From: Oceanihabitans sp. 2_MG-2023
Lineage (GTDB): Bacteria > Bacteroidota > Bacteroidia > Flavobacteriales > Flavobacteriaceae
DNA: 64,000 nt
Direction of reading: 5' to 3'
Assembly: GCF_030547245.1 (NCBI RefSeq)
Contig: NZ_JAUOQT010000002.1
Span: forward strand, 434,001 to 498,000
In this document: positions 8,680 to 16,875 of the stretch, piece by piece
How the letters are laid out: the number at the start of each line of letters is the position of its first letter
How positions within the stretch are numbered: position 1 is the first letter of the stretch
Made by a program: the position numbers and the translations under genes
The notes under the pieces: model-generated
The model's database searches: none
Told to the model about the DNA's origin: nothing
What the model saw: the letters and a program-made list of their open reading frames with translations, nothing else

Positions 8680-9858
8680 GTGAAAAACAAAATCAAAGTC
8701 ATCTATACATTATTCATAAACATGATAATCCTTTTTCTTTTTTTAGAAATTGGATTGGGCATTTTTTATAATTACCACGACAAAAGTGGTATTGATGGAA
8801 ACACCGAACGTATTATCGCTTCTGGCTTATATGAAGGTGATGATTTGGATAACGAATCCATTAAAGAAATCTTCAGAGAATTACGTCAACAAGACATGAA
8901 ATGGGAACCATACTTGCATTATCGTTTTAAACCAATGAATGGAAAACACAATACAATTTATGAAAACGGGCTCCGTAAAACAGTAAACCCTAGTTTGAAA
9001 GACTCGGCAACAGCATTAAAAATATTTTGTTTTGGAGGTTCTACCATGTATAGTTCTGGAGCACGAGACGAACACACCATACCCTCCGAATTATCTAAAT
9101 TAATTCATAATAATTTTCCAAGCCAAAATTTAGAAGTTACCAATTTTGGTTGTCATGGTTATACGCGGGCTACAGAGAATATTCAGCTACAAAGAGAATT
9201 AATTAAAAACAATATTCCAGATATTGTAATTTTTTATGATGGCGTAAACGAAGTTATTTCAGGACACCAAAATAACGAAGCTGGCACTCCAACAAATGCA
9301 TACAATAGACGAAAAGAATTTAAAATTGCACATAGTTACAAAAAGCGTATTTCATTAATGGTATATTCTAGTAATTTACATAGATTCGTTACTACAATGC
9401 AGCGTAAAATATTTACAAATTCGGCATACAAACAGCTAACTGCTCGTCCAGATGCGTTGGCTACTGATATTGCCGAAACGTATATTGGTTACGTTAAAAT
9501 TTCTAAAAATTTAGAGAATGCTTATGGTTTTAAAGCGTTTAATTTTATGCAACCGAATATTTTTTCAAAGAAAAATTTAACAGAAGCAGAACAAGGATAT
9601 TTTAAAAGCCAGCAGTATTATGAAAACTTATACAAGTTATCTTATGAAACTGTTAGAAAAGATTCATTAATGATTACAGATTCAACGTTTGTAGATATTA
9701 GTGATGTATTTGATAACGCAAATAAAACTACATATTTCGATTTCTGTCACACAGGAGAATTTGGAAATAAATTGGTTGCTAAAAAAATGTTATCCTATAT
9801 AAAATCGGAATTGACACTAAAAATGAATAAAAACGAAACAGTACCAAAAACGGAATAA
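8680..9858 (+). CDS. Membrane-anchored SGNH hydrolase-like protein (GTG start)
   Basis: 392 aa with a GTG start at 8680, 12 nt after the acyltransferase stop. One membrane span (about residues 8-28). The SGNH blocks are F-G-G-S-T (Ser121), N-F-G-C-H-G at 155-160, G-V-N-E at 188-191 and D-F-C-H at 354-357. The block I variant (GGST rather than GDS) matches a distinct subfamily of bacterial SGNH proteins. Together with the acyltransferase-3 gene it resembles two-component surface O-acylation. It ends the rightward operon and faces the leftward operon 18 nt away. Confidence 0.75.
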   Translation: MKNKIKVIYTLFINMIILFLFLEIGLGIFYNYHDKSGIDGNTERIIASGLYEGDDLDNESIKEIFRELRQQDMKWEPYLHYRFKPMNGKHNTIYENGLRKTVNPSLKDSATALKIFCFGGSTMYSSGARDEHTIPSELSKLIHNNFPSQNLEVTNFGCHGYTRATENIQLQRELIKNNIPDIVIFYDGVNEVISGHQNNEAGTPTNAYNRRKEFKIAHSYKKRISLMVYSSNLHRFVTTMQRKIFTNSAYKQLTARPDALATDIAETYIGYVKISKNLENAYGFKAFNFMQPNIFSKKNLTEAEQGYFKSQQYYENLYKLSYETVRKDSLMITDSTFVDISDVFDNANKTTYFDFCHTGEFGNKLVAKKMLSYIKSELTLKMNKNETVPKTE

Positions 9859-9876
9859 TAAACAATAAAAAGGGTA

Positions 9877-10878
9877 TTAATTAAAAGGTATTTGACTTTG
9901 TAAAAAACTATGTAACACAGTGTTTCCGCTCTTATTAATATGTGGATCGTTTACAAAATACAACCTGTTATTTACTGTGTCTTTAGATTGAAAAAATGGT
10001 AACGGGTTTATATGTGTAACATTTTTATAGTTACTTAAATCTCTTTTTGCCTCACTAAAAAAAGGATACTCTGGATTTTGAATTGCAGCCTTTTCTTGAA
10101 ACGCTGCTCCAAGTTTTATCATGCTTTGGTAATAATAATCACCTACTTGTGCTTGATGAGGAATCCATACTATATAAACAGGTACATCTTGAGGAACTGT
10201 ATCTAAAAAATCTTGCATATGCTTTAGCCAAGACAAATAACGTTTCTTAAAACCGCCTTTTAGCATTAACATATTATCTAAATAATAAGCGTCACTTTTT
10301 AGAAATCGTTTTGTACGAATATCATAAAAACTGCTATCAAACTCTTTTTTTAATATTCCGGAAAGCCTAGTTTCTGTCTTTACATTAAGAATTGCTAATC
10401 GCTGATTTAAATAACCCAAACTCAAAAAATGATCGGAAGCTTCCCAGTACAAGTTTCTAGAAAAAGAAAACTTTTCTAAATCCCATAAGTGATTTACATC
10501 TATCAAATCATTTCCAACATATACTTGATATAAAATTGCTTTCGGCGTATATCTTTTAATTTTTTTATCTGCAAAAGTATTAACCTGTCGAATGCCAAAT
10601 CCAGGAACACTAAAATTTAAAACCGAGGAGTCAGGTCGGCTTTCCCTGAGCATGTCTACATAATTAATCTCTTTAGACGTTGCAGAAAAAGAATCGCCAA
10701 ATACCATGAGATCTATATTTGTAGCATCTAAATCCTTTTGGGAATTTAAACCGTTTGTTTGTGCGCTATAAAAATCAATAACATGATATCTATAAGCCAT
10801 TTCAAACAAAAACAAGGTTAGAAAAGCTACAATTGCTATCTTAAATATTAGTTTACCAGTTTTATTAAATAGCTGCAT
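9877..10878 (-). CDS. SGNH hydrolase-like protein of the SxtJ/DUF5989 operon
   Basis: 333 aa from the ATG at 10878. An ATG at 10902 would overlap the upstream DUF5989 gene, whereas 10878 sits 4 nt after its stop, so the shorter form is preferred. One membrane span (about residues 10-30). G-D-S-F carries Ser63, G-N-D supplies the block III Asn, and D-P-H near the C-terminus gives Asp311 and His313, so the catalytic set is complete. Last gene of a four-gene leftward operon (carbamoyltransferase, SxtJ, DUF5989, SGNH), a combination found together elsewhere in bacteria, probably acting on a membrane-bound glycan or lipid. Confidence 0.78.
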   Translation of the reverse strand: MQLFNKTGKLIFKIAIVAFLTLFLFEMAYRYHVIDFYSAQTNGLNSQKDLDATNIDLMVFGDSFSATSKEINYVDMLRESRPDSSVLNFSVPGFGIRQVNTFADKKIKRYTPKAILYQVYVGNDLIDVNHLWDLEKFSFSRNLYWEASDHFLSLGYLNQRLAILNVKTETRLSGILKKEFDSSFYDIRTKRFLKSDAYYLDNMLMLKGGFKKRYLSWLKHMQDFLDTVPQDVPVYIVWIPHQAQVGDYYYQSMIKLGAAFQEKAAIQNPEYPFFSEAKRDLSNYKNVTHINPLPFFQSKDTVNNRLYFVNDPHINKSGNTVLHSFLQSQIPFN

Positions 10879-10882
10879 CCCA

Positions 10883-11041
10883 TTAAAACAAGGTATACAC
10901 AAAAGGTGCTATTACAGAATTCTCCGCAAAAACAACAAGTAATGTTAAAAGAACTAACACAATGATAATAGGAATTAACCAGAATTTTTTTTGCTCTATT
11001 AAAAAAGCTCCTAATTGTTTTAAAGTTTCGTACTTACTCAT
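10883..11041 (-). CDS. DUF5989 family small membrane protein (52 aa)
   Basis: A 52-aa reading frame on the minus strand with an ATG at 11041 and TAA at 10883. It has a short soluble N-terminus with L-G-A-F-L, a K-K-F-W-L-I-P-I-I-I start to a single membrane span, and the C-terminal signature A-P-F-V-Y-T-L-F. This matches the DUF5989 family as I know it. It begins 2 nt after the SxtJ stop and ends 4 nt before the SGNH start, so it is a genuine operon member. The function is unknown; its size and position suggest a membrane scaffold or accessory to SxtJ or the carbamoyltransferase. Confidence 0.85.
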   Translation of the reverse strand: MSKYETLKQLGAFLIEQKKFWLIPIIIVLVLLTLLVVFAENSVIAPFVYTLF

Positions 11042-11043
11042 AA

Positions 11044-11463
11044 TTAGCTTAGTTTTTTATAATCAATTTTTCTATCCACAAGTACCCACGCAGCCTTATA
11101 TGTTTTTTCTTTTTTAAACAATCTTAAAAGAAGTGATATTGGTGAAAAAAGAGTAAAATAAACAATACCCATAATAAAATAGCTTGTTACAAATCCTAAA
11201 AGCTCACCTACTAACAACCATAAAGTTAAAAAAGGTAAAAAAATACGCTTTAAAGTAAAAGTAATAAGCAATATTAATAATAGGCTACTGCCAATAAAAA
11301 TCTGACTTTGGTTTAATACAAGTCCATTTTTATAAATAGATATTCCTAAAATAATAAAAATTACAAACGCAGACAAATAACCAAACTCCTTCTGTTTCTT
11401 TGGGGATTTACTTGTCTCTATAATCTTAGAAAGTGTTGTTTTAATCCAATTCATAATTTTCAC
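11044..11463 (-). CDS. SxtJ family membrane protein
   Basis: 139 aa (135 aa if the ATG at 11454 is used). It has a basic N-terminus with K-K-Q-K-E-F-G, then three to four membrane spans and a basic C-terminal tail. This is the SxtJ family, named for an uncharacterised gene in saxitoxin clusters and usually found beside NodU/CmcH carbamoyltransferases and DUF5989. Its 5' end overlaps the carbamoyltransferase 3' end (11441-11463), which suggests translational coupling. Role unknown; an export or membrane-docking function for the carbamoylated product is a reasonable inference. Confidence 0.78.
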   Translation of the reverse strand: MKIMNWIKTTLSKIIETSKSPKKQKEFGYLSAFVIFIILGISIYKNGLVLNQSQIFIGSSLLLILLITFTLKRIFLPFLTLWLLVGELLGFVTSYFIMGIVYFTLFSPISLLLRLFKKEKTYKAAWVLVDRKIDYKKLS

Positions 11464-13192
11464 TTACAATTAATTGTTGATCTACTTCTAAATTATCCTT
11501 TTTTTGCAAAATAAAATTCCCTAAAACTAACAAATCCATTTTGGTATAAAAGAAACACCTTAAAGCATCTAAAGGAGATTCTACAATTGGTTCTCCCCGC
11601 ACATTAAATGAAGTATTAATTAATACAGGACAGTTTGTTTTAGATTTAAAATTATGTATCAAATTGTGTAATAACGGATTTTCAGTTTTATTTAAAGTTT
11701 GAACTCTTGCCGTATTATCTTCATGAATACACGACGGAATTTCTTTCTTCTTGTCACTTTTTACTGTAAACAACATGTATTTTGAAACTACATGTTTCAT
11801 ATCAAACCATTCGTTACAATCTTCTTCAAGTACAATGGGAGCAAATGGTCTAAAACCTTCTCTAAATTTAATATTTAAATTAACATGTTTCTTCATGTCT
11901 TCAAATAATGGGCTAGCCAATATACTTCTATGTCCTAATGCCCTTGGGCCAAATTCCATTTCGTCTTGAAACCAACCTACAATTTGTTTTTGCTGTAAAG
12001 CGGAAGAAACCGTATCGCAAAGAGTAGCATTATCTAATTTTTGATATGTTAACTTGTAGGTGCCAAGATATTTCTCTATATCTTTATTACTATAAGAAGA
12101 ACCTAAGTAAGCTTGATCATTTAAAGAATCGTTTAAAAATACTCTTTCTTTTTTTAAATGATGATTCCATCCAATATAGGCTGCACCAACAGAACATCCA
12201 GAATCTCCTGAAGCAGGTTGCACCCAGATATTATCGAATATATACTTTCCTAAAAGCTCGCCATTTGCTTTACAATTTAAAGCTACTCCACCAGAAAGGC
12301 ATAAATTATTTAAACCTGTTAATTCTTTAGCATGCTTTAATACAGTGCATATAATATCTTCAATAACCGCTTGAATGGAACAAGCTATATTGCAATAAAA
12401 ATCTTCCATCTCTCCATCTAAAGCTCTTTGCTTTTTCCCAAAAACATCACAGAACTTAGAGTTAATGGTCGATTTTCCTTTTTCAAAAGAAAAACAATTC
12501 AAATTTAATTCTACTAAACCAGAAGCATCATAACTAACAATATTTTCTAAAATAAGTTGTTTGTAAATTGGTTTACCATAAGGTGCTAACCCCATTAATT
12601 TATACTCTCCAGAATTCACTTTAAAACCACAATACTGAGTAAATGCAGAATATAACAAACCAATGGAGTGCGGATAGTGTTGTTCTTTTATAATTTCTAC
12701 GTTGTTATCTTTACCAACAGAAATAGAAGTGCAAGCTTTTTCTCCTACACCATCAATAGTAACAATTACAGCCTCTTTAAATGGTGAAGTAAAAAAACTA
12801 CCTGCTGCATGTGCTTCATGATGTTCACTATAAATAATCTCTCCATTGTAATTTAATTCGTCTTTTATAATACTAGAAACCCAAAGTTTATTTTTTAACC
12901 AGGACATCAATGTTTTTTTAAACAAACTAAATGTAAATGGAGCTTGGTTTAATAGTGTATTAATGATGCGATCGAATTTAATAAATGGTTTTTCGTAAAA
13001 AACAATTAAATCAATATCGGAGATGGTAAGTTTATTTTCCTTTAAGCAAAAATCTATCGCTTTTTTTGGAAAAGACTTATCGTGTTTAATTCTAGAAAAT
13101 CTTTCTTCTTGAGCTGCAGAAATTAATTTACCATTGTGTATTAAACAAGCAGCTGCATCATGATAGAAACAAGAAATACCAATAATATTCAT
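11441..13192 (-). CDS. Carbamoyltransferase, NodU/CmcH/SxtI family
   Basis: 583 aa, soluble, normal family length. The N-terminal YrdC/Kae1-like half has F-Y-H-D-A-A (8-14), E-E-R-F near 29-32 and H-H-E-A-H-A-A (124-130), the metal-binding histidines. L-S-G-G-V-A-L-N-C and A-S-G-D-S-G-C form the nucleotide site. The C-terminal carbamoyl-transfer domain has F-G-P-R-A-L-G-H-R-S and N-V-R-G-E-P-I-V. The enzyme makes carbamoyl-adenylate from carbamoyl phosphate and ATP and transfers the carbamoyl group to a hydroxyl. First gene of the leftward operon with SxtJ, DUF5989 and an SGNH protein. Acceptor unknown. Confidence 0.92.
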   Translation of the reverse strand: MNIIGISCFYHDAAACLIHNGKLISAAQEERFSRIKHDKSFPKKAIDFCLKENKLTISDIDLIVFYEKPFIKFDRIINTLLNQAPFTFSLFKKTLMSWLKNKLWVSSIIKDELNYNGEIIYSEHHEAHAAGSFFTSPFKEAVIVTIDGVGEKACTSISVGKDNNVEIIKEQHYPHSIGLLYSAFTQYCGFKVNSGEYKLMGLAPYGKPIYKQLILENIVSYDASGLVELNLNCFSFEKGKSTINSKFCDVFGKKQRALDGEMEDFYCNIACSIQAVIEDIICTVLKHAKELTGLNNLCLSGGVALNCKANGELLGKYIFDNIWVQPASGDSGCSVGAAYIGWNHHLKKERVFLNDSLNDQAYLGSSYSNKDIEKYLGTYKLTYQKLDNATLCDTVSSALQQKQIVGWFQDEMEFGPRALGHRSILASPLFEDMKKHVNLNIKFREGFRPFAPIVLEEDCNEWFDMKHVVSKYMLFTVKSDKKKEIPSCIHEDNTARVQTLNKTENPLLHNLIHNFKSKTNCPVLINTSFNVRGEPIVESPLDALRCFFYTKMDLLVLGNFILQKKDNLEVDQQLIVSENYELD

Positions 13193-13267
13193 AGAAAAGA
13201 ATCAATAATTTACGAATATAAAGTAAGTATATTACAAACTAAAAAATAAAGTAGTAAATATAAAATA

Positions 13268-15220
13268 TTATCGTCTTTTCTTCTTCCCTCTAAACTTTGC
13301 TTTATTTTTTCTTTGATTAAAAGGCACAGCATCATTAAAGGTATTTTTGGCATCACCAGTCGGTTTGTTTTTACGCCATCTTTCGGTTTTCTCAGGAAGC
13401 AAAACCTGTAGTAAATCTGGACGACCAACTTTATTTAAAGTCTTTTTAATCCATGCTTTATTTTCGTCTTTATACCAAAAGAAAAAACGATGTTGTTCGT
13501 CTTTTTCTTTTCTCGTTTTTGGTGTGTTTACTTTTTTAAGCGTATAAGGATGATAACCACTATAATAAATTACAGTAGCTACAGTCATTGGTGTAGGAGT
13601 AAATCCTTGTACTTGCTCTAACTGAAACCCCATATCTTTCGTTTCGGCAGCTAGATTAGCCATATCTTCAACTTCGCAAGCAGGATGATTGGATATAAAA
13701 TAAGGTATTAACTGAAGCTTTAATCCTTTCTTAATATTTATTTTATCAAACCGTTCTTTAAACTTATGAAAATAACTAAACGATGGTTTACGCATCAGTT
13801 TTAAAACGGGATCACTGGTGTGTTCTGGCGCAACTTTAAGTCGTCCAGAAACATGCTTTGTCATCACTTCTTCAGTATAATCGTCCAGTTCTTTTGGATC
13901 TGCATTTTTATTAAATTCTGGAACTAACATATCGTGTCTAATTCCGGATCCTATAAAGGATTTTTTAACCTTTGGATGTTTATCTACTGCTTGATATAAT
14001 TCGGTTAACGGCTTATGTGAGGTATCTAAATTACTACATATTACTGGTGAAATACAGCTAGGTGCAACACACTTATCGCAAATGGATTGTACTTTCCCTT
14101 TCATTTGATACATATTGGCACTTGGACCTCCAATATCACTTAAATAGCCTTTAAAATCTGGCATATTAGCAACAGTATCTACTTCTTTTAAAATAGATTC
14201 TTGGCTACGTGAAGCAATAAATTTTCCTTGATGTGCAGAAATAGTACAAAAGCTACAACCACCAAAGCATCCTCTATGAATGTTGATAGAGAACTTAATC
14301 ATTTCGAACGCAGGAATTGGTCCACGCTTATTATATTTTGGATGTGGTAATCGTGTATAAGGCAAATCGAATGAAGCATCAATTTCTGCCTCTGTCATGG
14401 TTGGATATGGTGGATTTATCATCAACACCTTTTGTCCTACTTTTTGAAAAATACGTCTTGCAGCAAGCTTATTCGATTCTTGTTCAATCACTTTAAAATT
14501 CGAAGCGTATTTCTTTTTATCTTTTAAACAAATTTCATGCGAAGCGATTTCAACATCTTCCCAATTACTATTTTTCGGAATTTTATCCTCTTTATTTAAA
14601 AGAACTGCAGTTTGATTTACGGTATTTATACTACTAAATGGCACACCTTTTTCTAACAAACGAATAATTTCACGTAATGGTTGTTCTCCCATTCCGTACA
14701 CCAACATATCTGCTTTAGAGGTTTCTAAAATAGTTGGCAGTAATTTATCACTCCAATAATCATAATGCGTTACACGTCGAAGAGAACCTTCAATCCCTCC
14801 AATTAAAACTGGAGTATCAGGCCATTTTTCTTTTAAAATTTTAGAATAAACCGTAGATGCATAATCGGGTCTAAAACCAATATCTCCATTTGGGGTATAT
14901 GCATCTTTGTCCCGTTTCTTTTTGTTCGCATTATAGTTGCTAATCATAGGATCCATACAACCACCAGTAACACCAAAAAACAATCTTGGTTTTCCAAGTT
15001 TTACAAAATCTTGTAGATTATCGTTTACATTTGGTTGCGGAACGATGGCAACACGCAATCCGAAACTTTCTAACAAACGCCCAATTACTGCAGGACCAAA
15101 GGTTGGGTGATCTACATAAGCATCACCACTAAATAGGATAACGTCTAGTTCTTGCCAGCCGCGTATTTTAACCTCTTTGTTTGTGGTAGGTAACCAATCT
15201 GAAAGTTGTAATTCTTGCAT
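13268..15220 (-). CDS. ygiQ: YgiQ family radical SAM protein
   Basis: 650 aa, a little shorter than the E. coli protein. The N-terminal UPF0313 domain is followed by the radical SAM core with Cys318, Cys322 and Cys325 (C-F-G-G-C-S-F-C) and a strongly basic C-terminal tail. YgiQ proteins are widespread, and their reaction is not firmly established. It stands alone, leftward, 75 bp beyond the carbamoyltransferase start, and is probably not part of the accessory island. A TATTTTTG element lies 7 nt before its ATG. Confidence 0.92.
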   Translation of the reverse strand: MQELQLSDWLPTTNKEVKIRGWQELDVILFSGDAYVDHPTFGPAVIGRLLESFGLRVAIVPQPNVNDNLQDFVKLGKPRLFFGVTGGCMDPMISNYNANKKKRDKDAYTPNGDIGFRPDYASTVYSKILKEKWPDTPVLIGGIEGSLRRVTHYDYWSDKLLPTILETSKADMLVYGMGEQPLREIIRLLEKGVPFSSINTVNQTAVLLNKEDKIPKNSNWEDVEIASHEICLKDKKKYASNFKVIEQESNKLAARRIFQKVGQKVLMINPPYPTMTEAEIDASFDLPYTRLPHPKYNKRGPIPAFEMIKFSINIHRGCFGGCSFCTISAHQGKFIASRSQESILKEVDTVANMPDFKGYLSDIGGPSANMYQMKGKVQSICDKCVAPSCISPVICSNLDTSHKPLTELYQAVDKHPKVKKSFIGSGIRHDMLVPEFNKNADPKELDDYTEEVMTKHVSGRLKVAPEHTSDPVLKLMRKPSFSYFHKFKERFDKINIKKGLKLQLIPYFISNHPACEVEDMANLAAETKDMGFQLEQVQGFTPTPMTVATVIYYSGYHPYTLKKVNTPKTRKEKDEQHRFFFWYKDENKAWIKKTLNKVGRPDLLQVLLPEKTERWRKNKPTGDAKNTFNDAVPFNQRKNKAKFRGKKKRR

Positions 15221-15227
15221 ATTGCTG

Positions 15228-15235
15228 CAAAAATA
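15228..15235 (-). promoter_or_regulatory. Bacteroidota -7 promoter element for ygiQ (TATTTTTG)
   Basis: TATTTTTG on the minus strand fits TAnnTTTG and ends 7 nt before the ATG at 15220, implying a very short leader. No -33 TTTG at the standard distance. Confidence 0.4.
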
Positions 15236-15264
15236 GTCAAAAAAAGACTCTTATACATTATTAT

Positions 15265-15284
15265 AAAAGGGTTTAGCCTTTTTT
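15265..15284 (-). terminator. Likely terminator of the secreted lipase gene
   Basis: A short AAAAGG/CCTTTT hairpin with a 6-nt loop and T-rich flanks lies about 100 bp downstream of the lipase stop. The stem is short, so the call is tentative. Confidence 0.4.
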
Positions 15285-15386
15285 TATGTGAATAGATGGA
15301 TTATGAATCCTAATAAACAGTATTTAATATATTCCATTTTTTTGTTTTTTTAAGAAACCGAGCCAATCAAAATTATAATTTACTAT

Positions 15387-16556
15387 TTACAAATCACTTA
15401 CCAAATACATTTCATCTAATGAATAATATGCAGGAGTGTTCCATTTTTTTAAAACGGCAACATAATAATTATACGGTTTATGTTGAAAAAATTTTGCTTC
15501 TTTTTTATACCATTTCCCGTTGGCATCTTGTTCTAAACCCTTTAATTGATCTTCCATTAAATCACGAGTATCTACTTCTATTTTTGGGTAGGTAAATTTT
15601 GGAAGTTCTTTAAGTTCTCCTGTAGGATAATAATTAATATCTGCTACAAATTCAGGCATTACAATTTTCCCAAATTTCAATCCAATAATTTTATTAATTA
15701 ACCTATTGCTTCCTTTTACATAACCTGTTAATCCTCTTTCAAATAATCTGATAAAAGCATCTTGACCCAACTTTTTAGCTTTAAATTCTTTTTTCCCGAA
15801 AAGCCATCCGCTTATTTTTTCTTTTGTAATTAGTTTATCTTCTTCATAATTAAAAGGCATATAAGGCACAGGATCTTCGGCATTTATAATAGAATAACTC
15901 GTTCCTTTATCACTAAATCTTGTGTTGTATTCTTCAGAAAATTCTTTATTTCCAGACATGGGCTGTGCATATGCATAGGTTTTATATCTATTCCTTATAG
16001 ACAATTCTCCTTTAGGTAAATTCTCTAAATATGCTCTTGTCATGGTTGCCAATGCACCACCTTGACTATGTCCGGTTATAATGATGTGGTAGATTCCTTT
16101 ATTGTTTAATGCTTTAATTTGTTCTTTAATAGCTTCGGAAAGAATGACAATAGTCAACCCATAACCCGCGTGTATTGCTGTATTTTCGCTGGTAGCAAAA
16201 GCATAATCATGTTCTTTTTCATCGATAATAATGGTTCCTTTTGCAGGAATCATTGCAGAATAACAATTCTCTACCCAACTAATCATTTTATCTGTAGAAC
16301 CTCTATAATTAATTATGCCTATGTTATTGTTTTCATAGACTTCAAACTTATTATCCATACTTAAAACATTAGAAGTATAGTGTAAATTAAATTGCTCTGG
16401 AATTATAGTTTCGTTAGTTCCATATTGTTTAATAAAATTAAAACTATTGTTCATAGCAATAGTAAAGGTTGCTTCGTTTGCGTTAAAACCAGATTTAAAT
16501 TGCGCAGAAACATTTAAAGAACTATATAAAAATAGGATGGTTAATAATACTCTCAT
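15387..16556 (-). CDS. Secreted class 3 lipase/esterase
   Basis: 389 aa. The N-terminal signal peptide (about residues 1-19) ends in V-S-A-Q. The alpha/beta-hydrolase nucleophile elbow is G-H-S-Q-G-G (Ser164), followed by A-L-A, as in lipase class 3 proteins. An acidic residue in the A-E-D-P-V-P segment near 237 is a candidate catalytic Asp. There is no T9SS tail, so it is probably periplasmic or released by another route. It stands alone between hairpins on both sides. The natural substrate (acylglycerol or other ester) cannot be told from sequence. Confidence 0.8.
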   Translation of the reverse strand: MRVLLTILFLYSSLNVSAQFKSGFNANEATFTIAMNNSFNFIKQYGTNETIIPEQFNLHYTSNVLSMDNKFEVYENNNIGIINYRGSTDKMISWVENCYSAMIPAKGTIIIDEKEHDYAFATSENTAIHAGYGLTIVILSEAIKEQIKALNNKGIYHIIITGHSQGGALATMTRAYLENLPKGELSIRNRYKTYAYAQPMSGNKEFSEEYNTRFSDKGTSYSIINAEDPVPYMPFNYEEDKLITKEKISGWLFGKKEFKAKKLGQDAFIRLFERGLTGYVKGSNRLINKIIGLKFGKIVMPEFVADINYYPTGELKELPKFTYPKIEVDTRDLMEDQLKGLEQDANGKWYKKEAKFFQHKPYNYYVAVLKKWNTPAYYSLDEMYLVSDL

Positions 16557-16875
16557 AAGGATATAACTAATGGTTAAATTAAATATTGTGCATTATATTA
16601 AATACAAAAACGATTCCAAAAATGGAATTTATATCAAATGAAATTTAAAGGTAGCATCAAATGATGCTACCTTACTCATGATTAGACAAGTATTTTGGAC
16701 GTTACCCAACACTCGTTCTTTACTCATTAAAACTATTTATATTAATGAATTCGTGAATATGAAAATTCTGGCAATCACTTTTTTGTCCTGCTTATATAAC
16801 AGCACAAAAAAGAGCTTCAACAAACACCTTAATAGCTAACGCGAGGATACATTAAACAATTCAATTTTAGTTTAG
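16557..16875. other. Intergenic region of 319 bp
   Basis: The only clear structure is the perfect hairpin at 16648-16673. A 26-codon ATG frame at 16759-16839 on the plus strand has no ribosome binding site or homology that I recognise. No promoter matching TAnnTTTG was identified for the lipase gene. Confidence 0.6.
16648..16673 (-). terminator. Hairpin terminator of the T9SS-sorted protein gene
   Basis: A perfect 11-bp inverted repeat, AAGGTAGCATC, with a 4-nt loop, 200 bp downstream of the minus-strand gene stop at 16876. On the minus strand it is followed by TTTAAATTT, only moderately U-rich. Confidence 0.5.

Noticed and set aside
13210-13428. 72-aa minus-strand ORF overlapping the end of ygiQ
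   Set aside because: Mostly an out-of-frame shadow of the ygiQ C-terminus; no recognisable domain.
13268-15220. YgiQ as a member of the accessory island
   Set aside because: It is a widespread housekeeping-type family with its own promoter element and no coupling to the carbamoyltransferase operon.
16759-16839. 26-codon ORF between the lipase and the T9SS protein
   Set aside because: No ribosome site, promoter or homology; could easily occur by chance.
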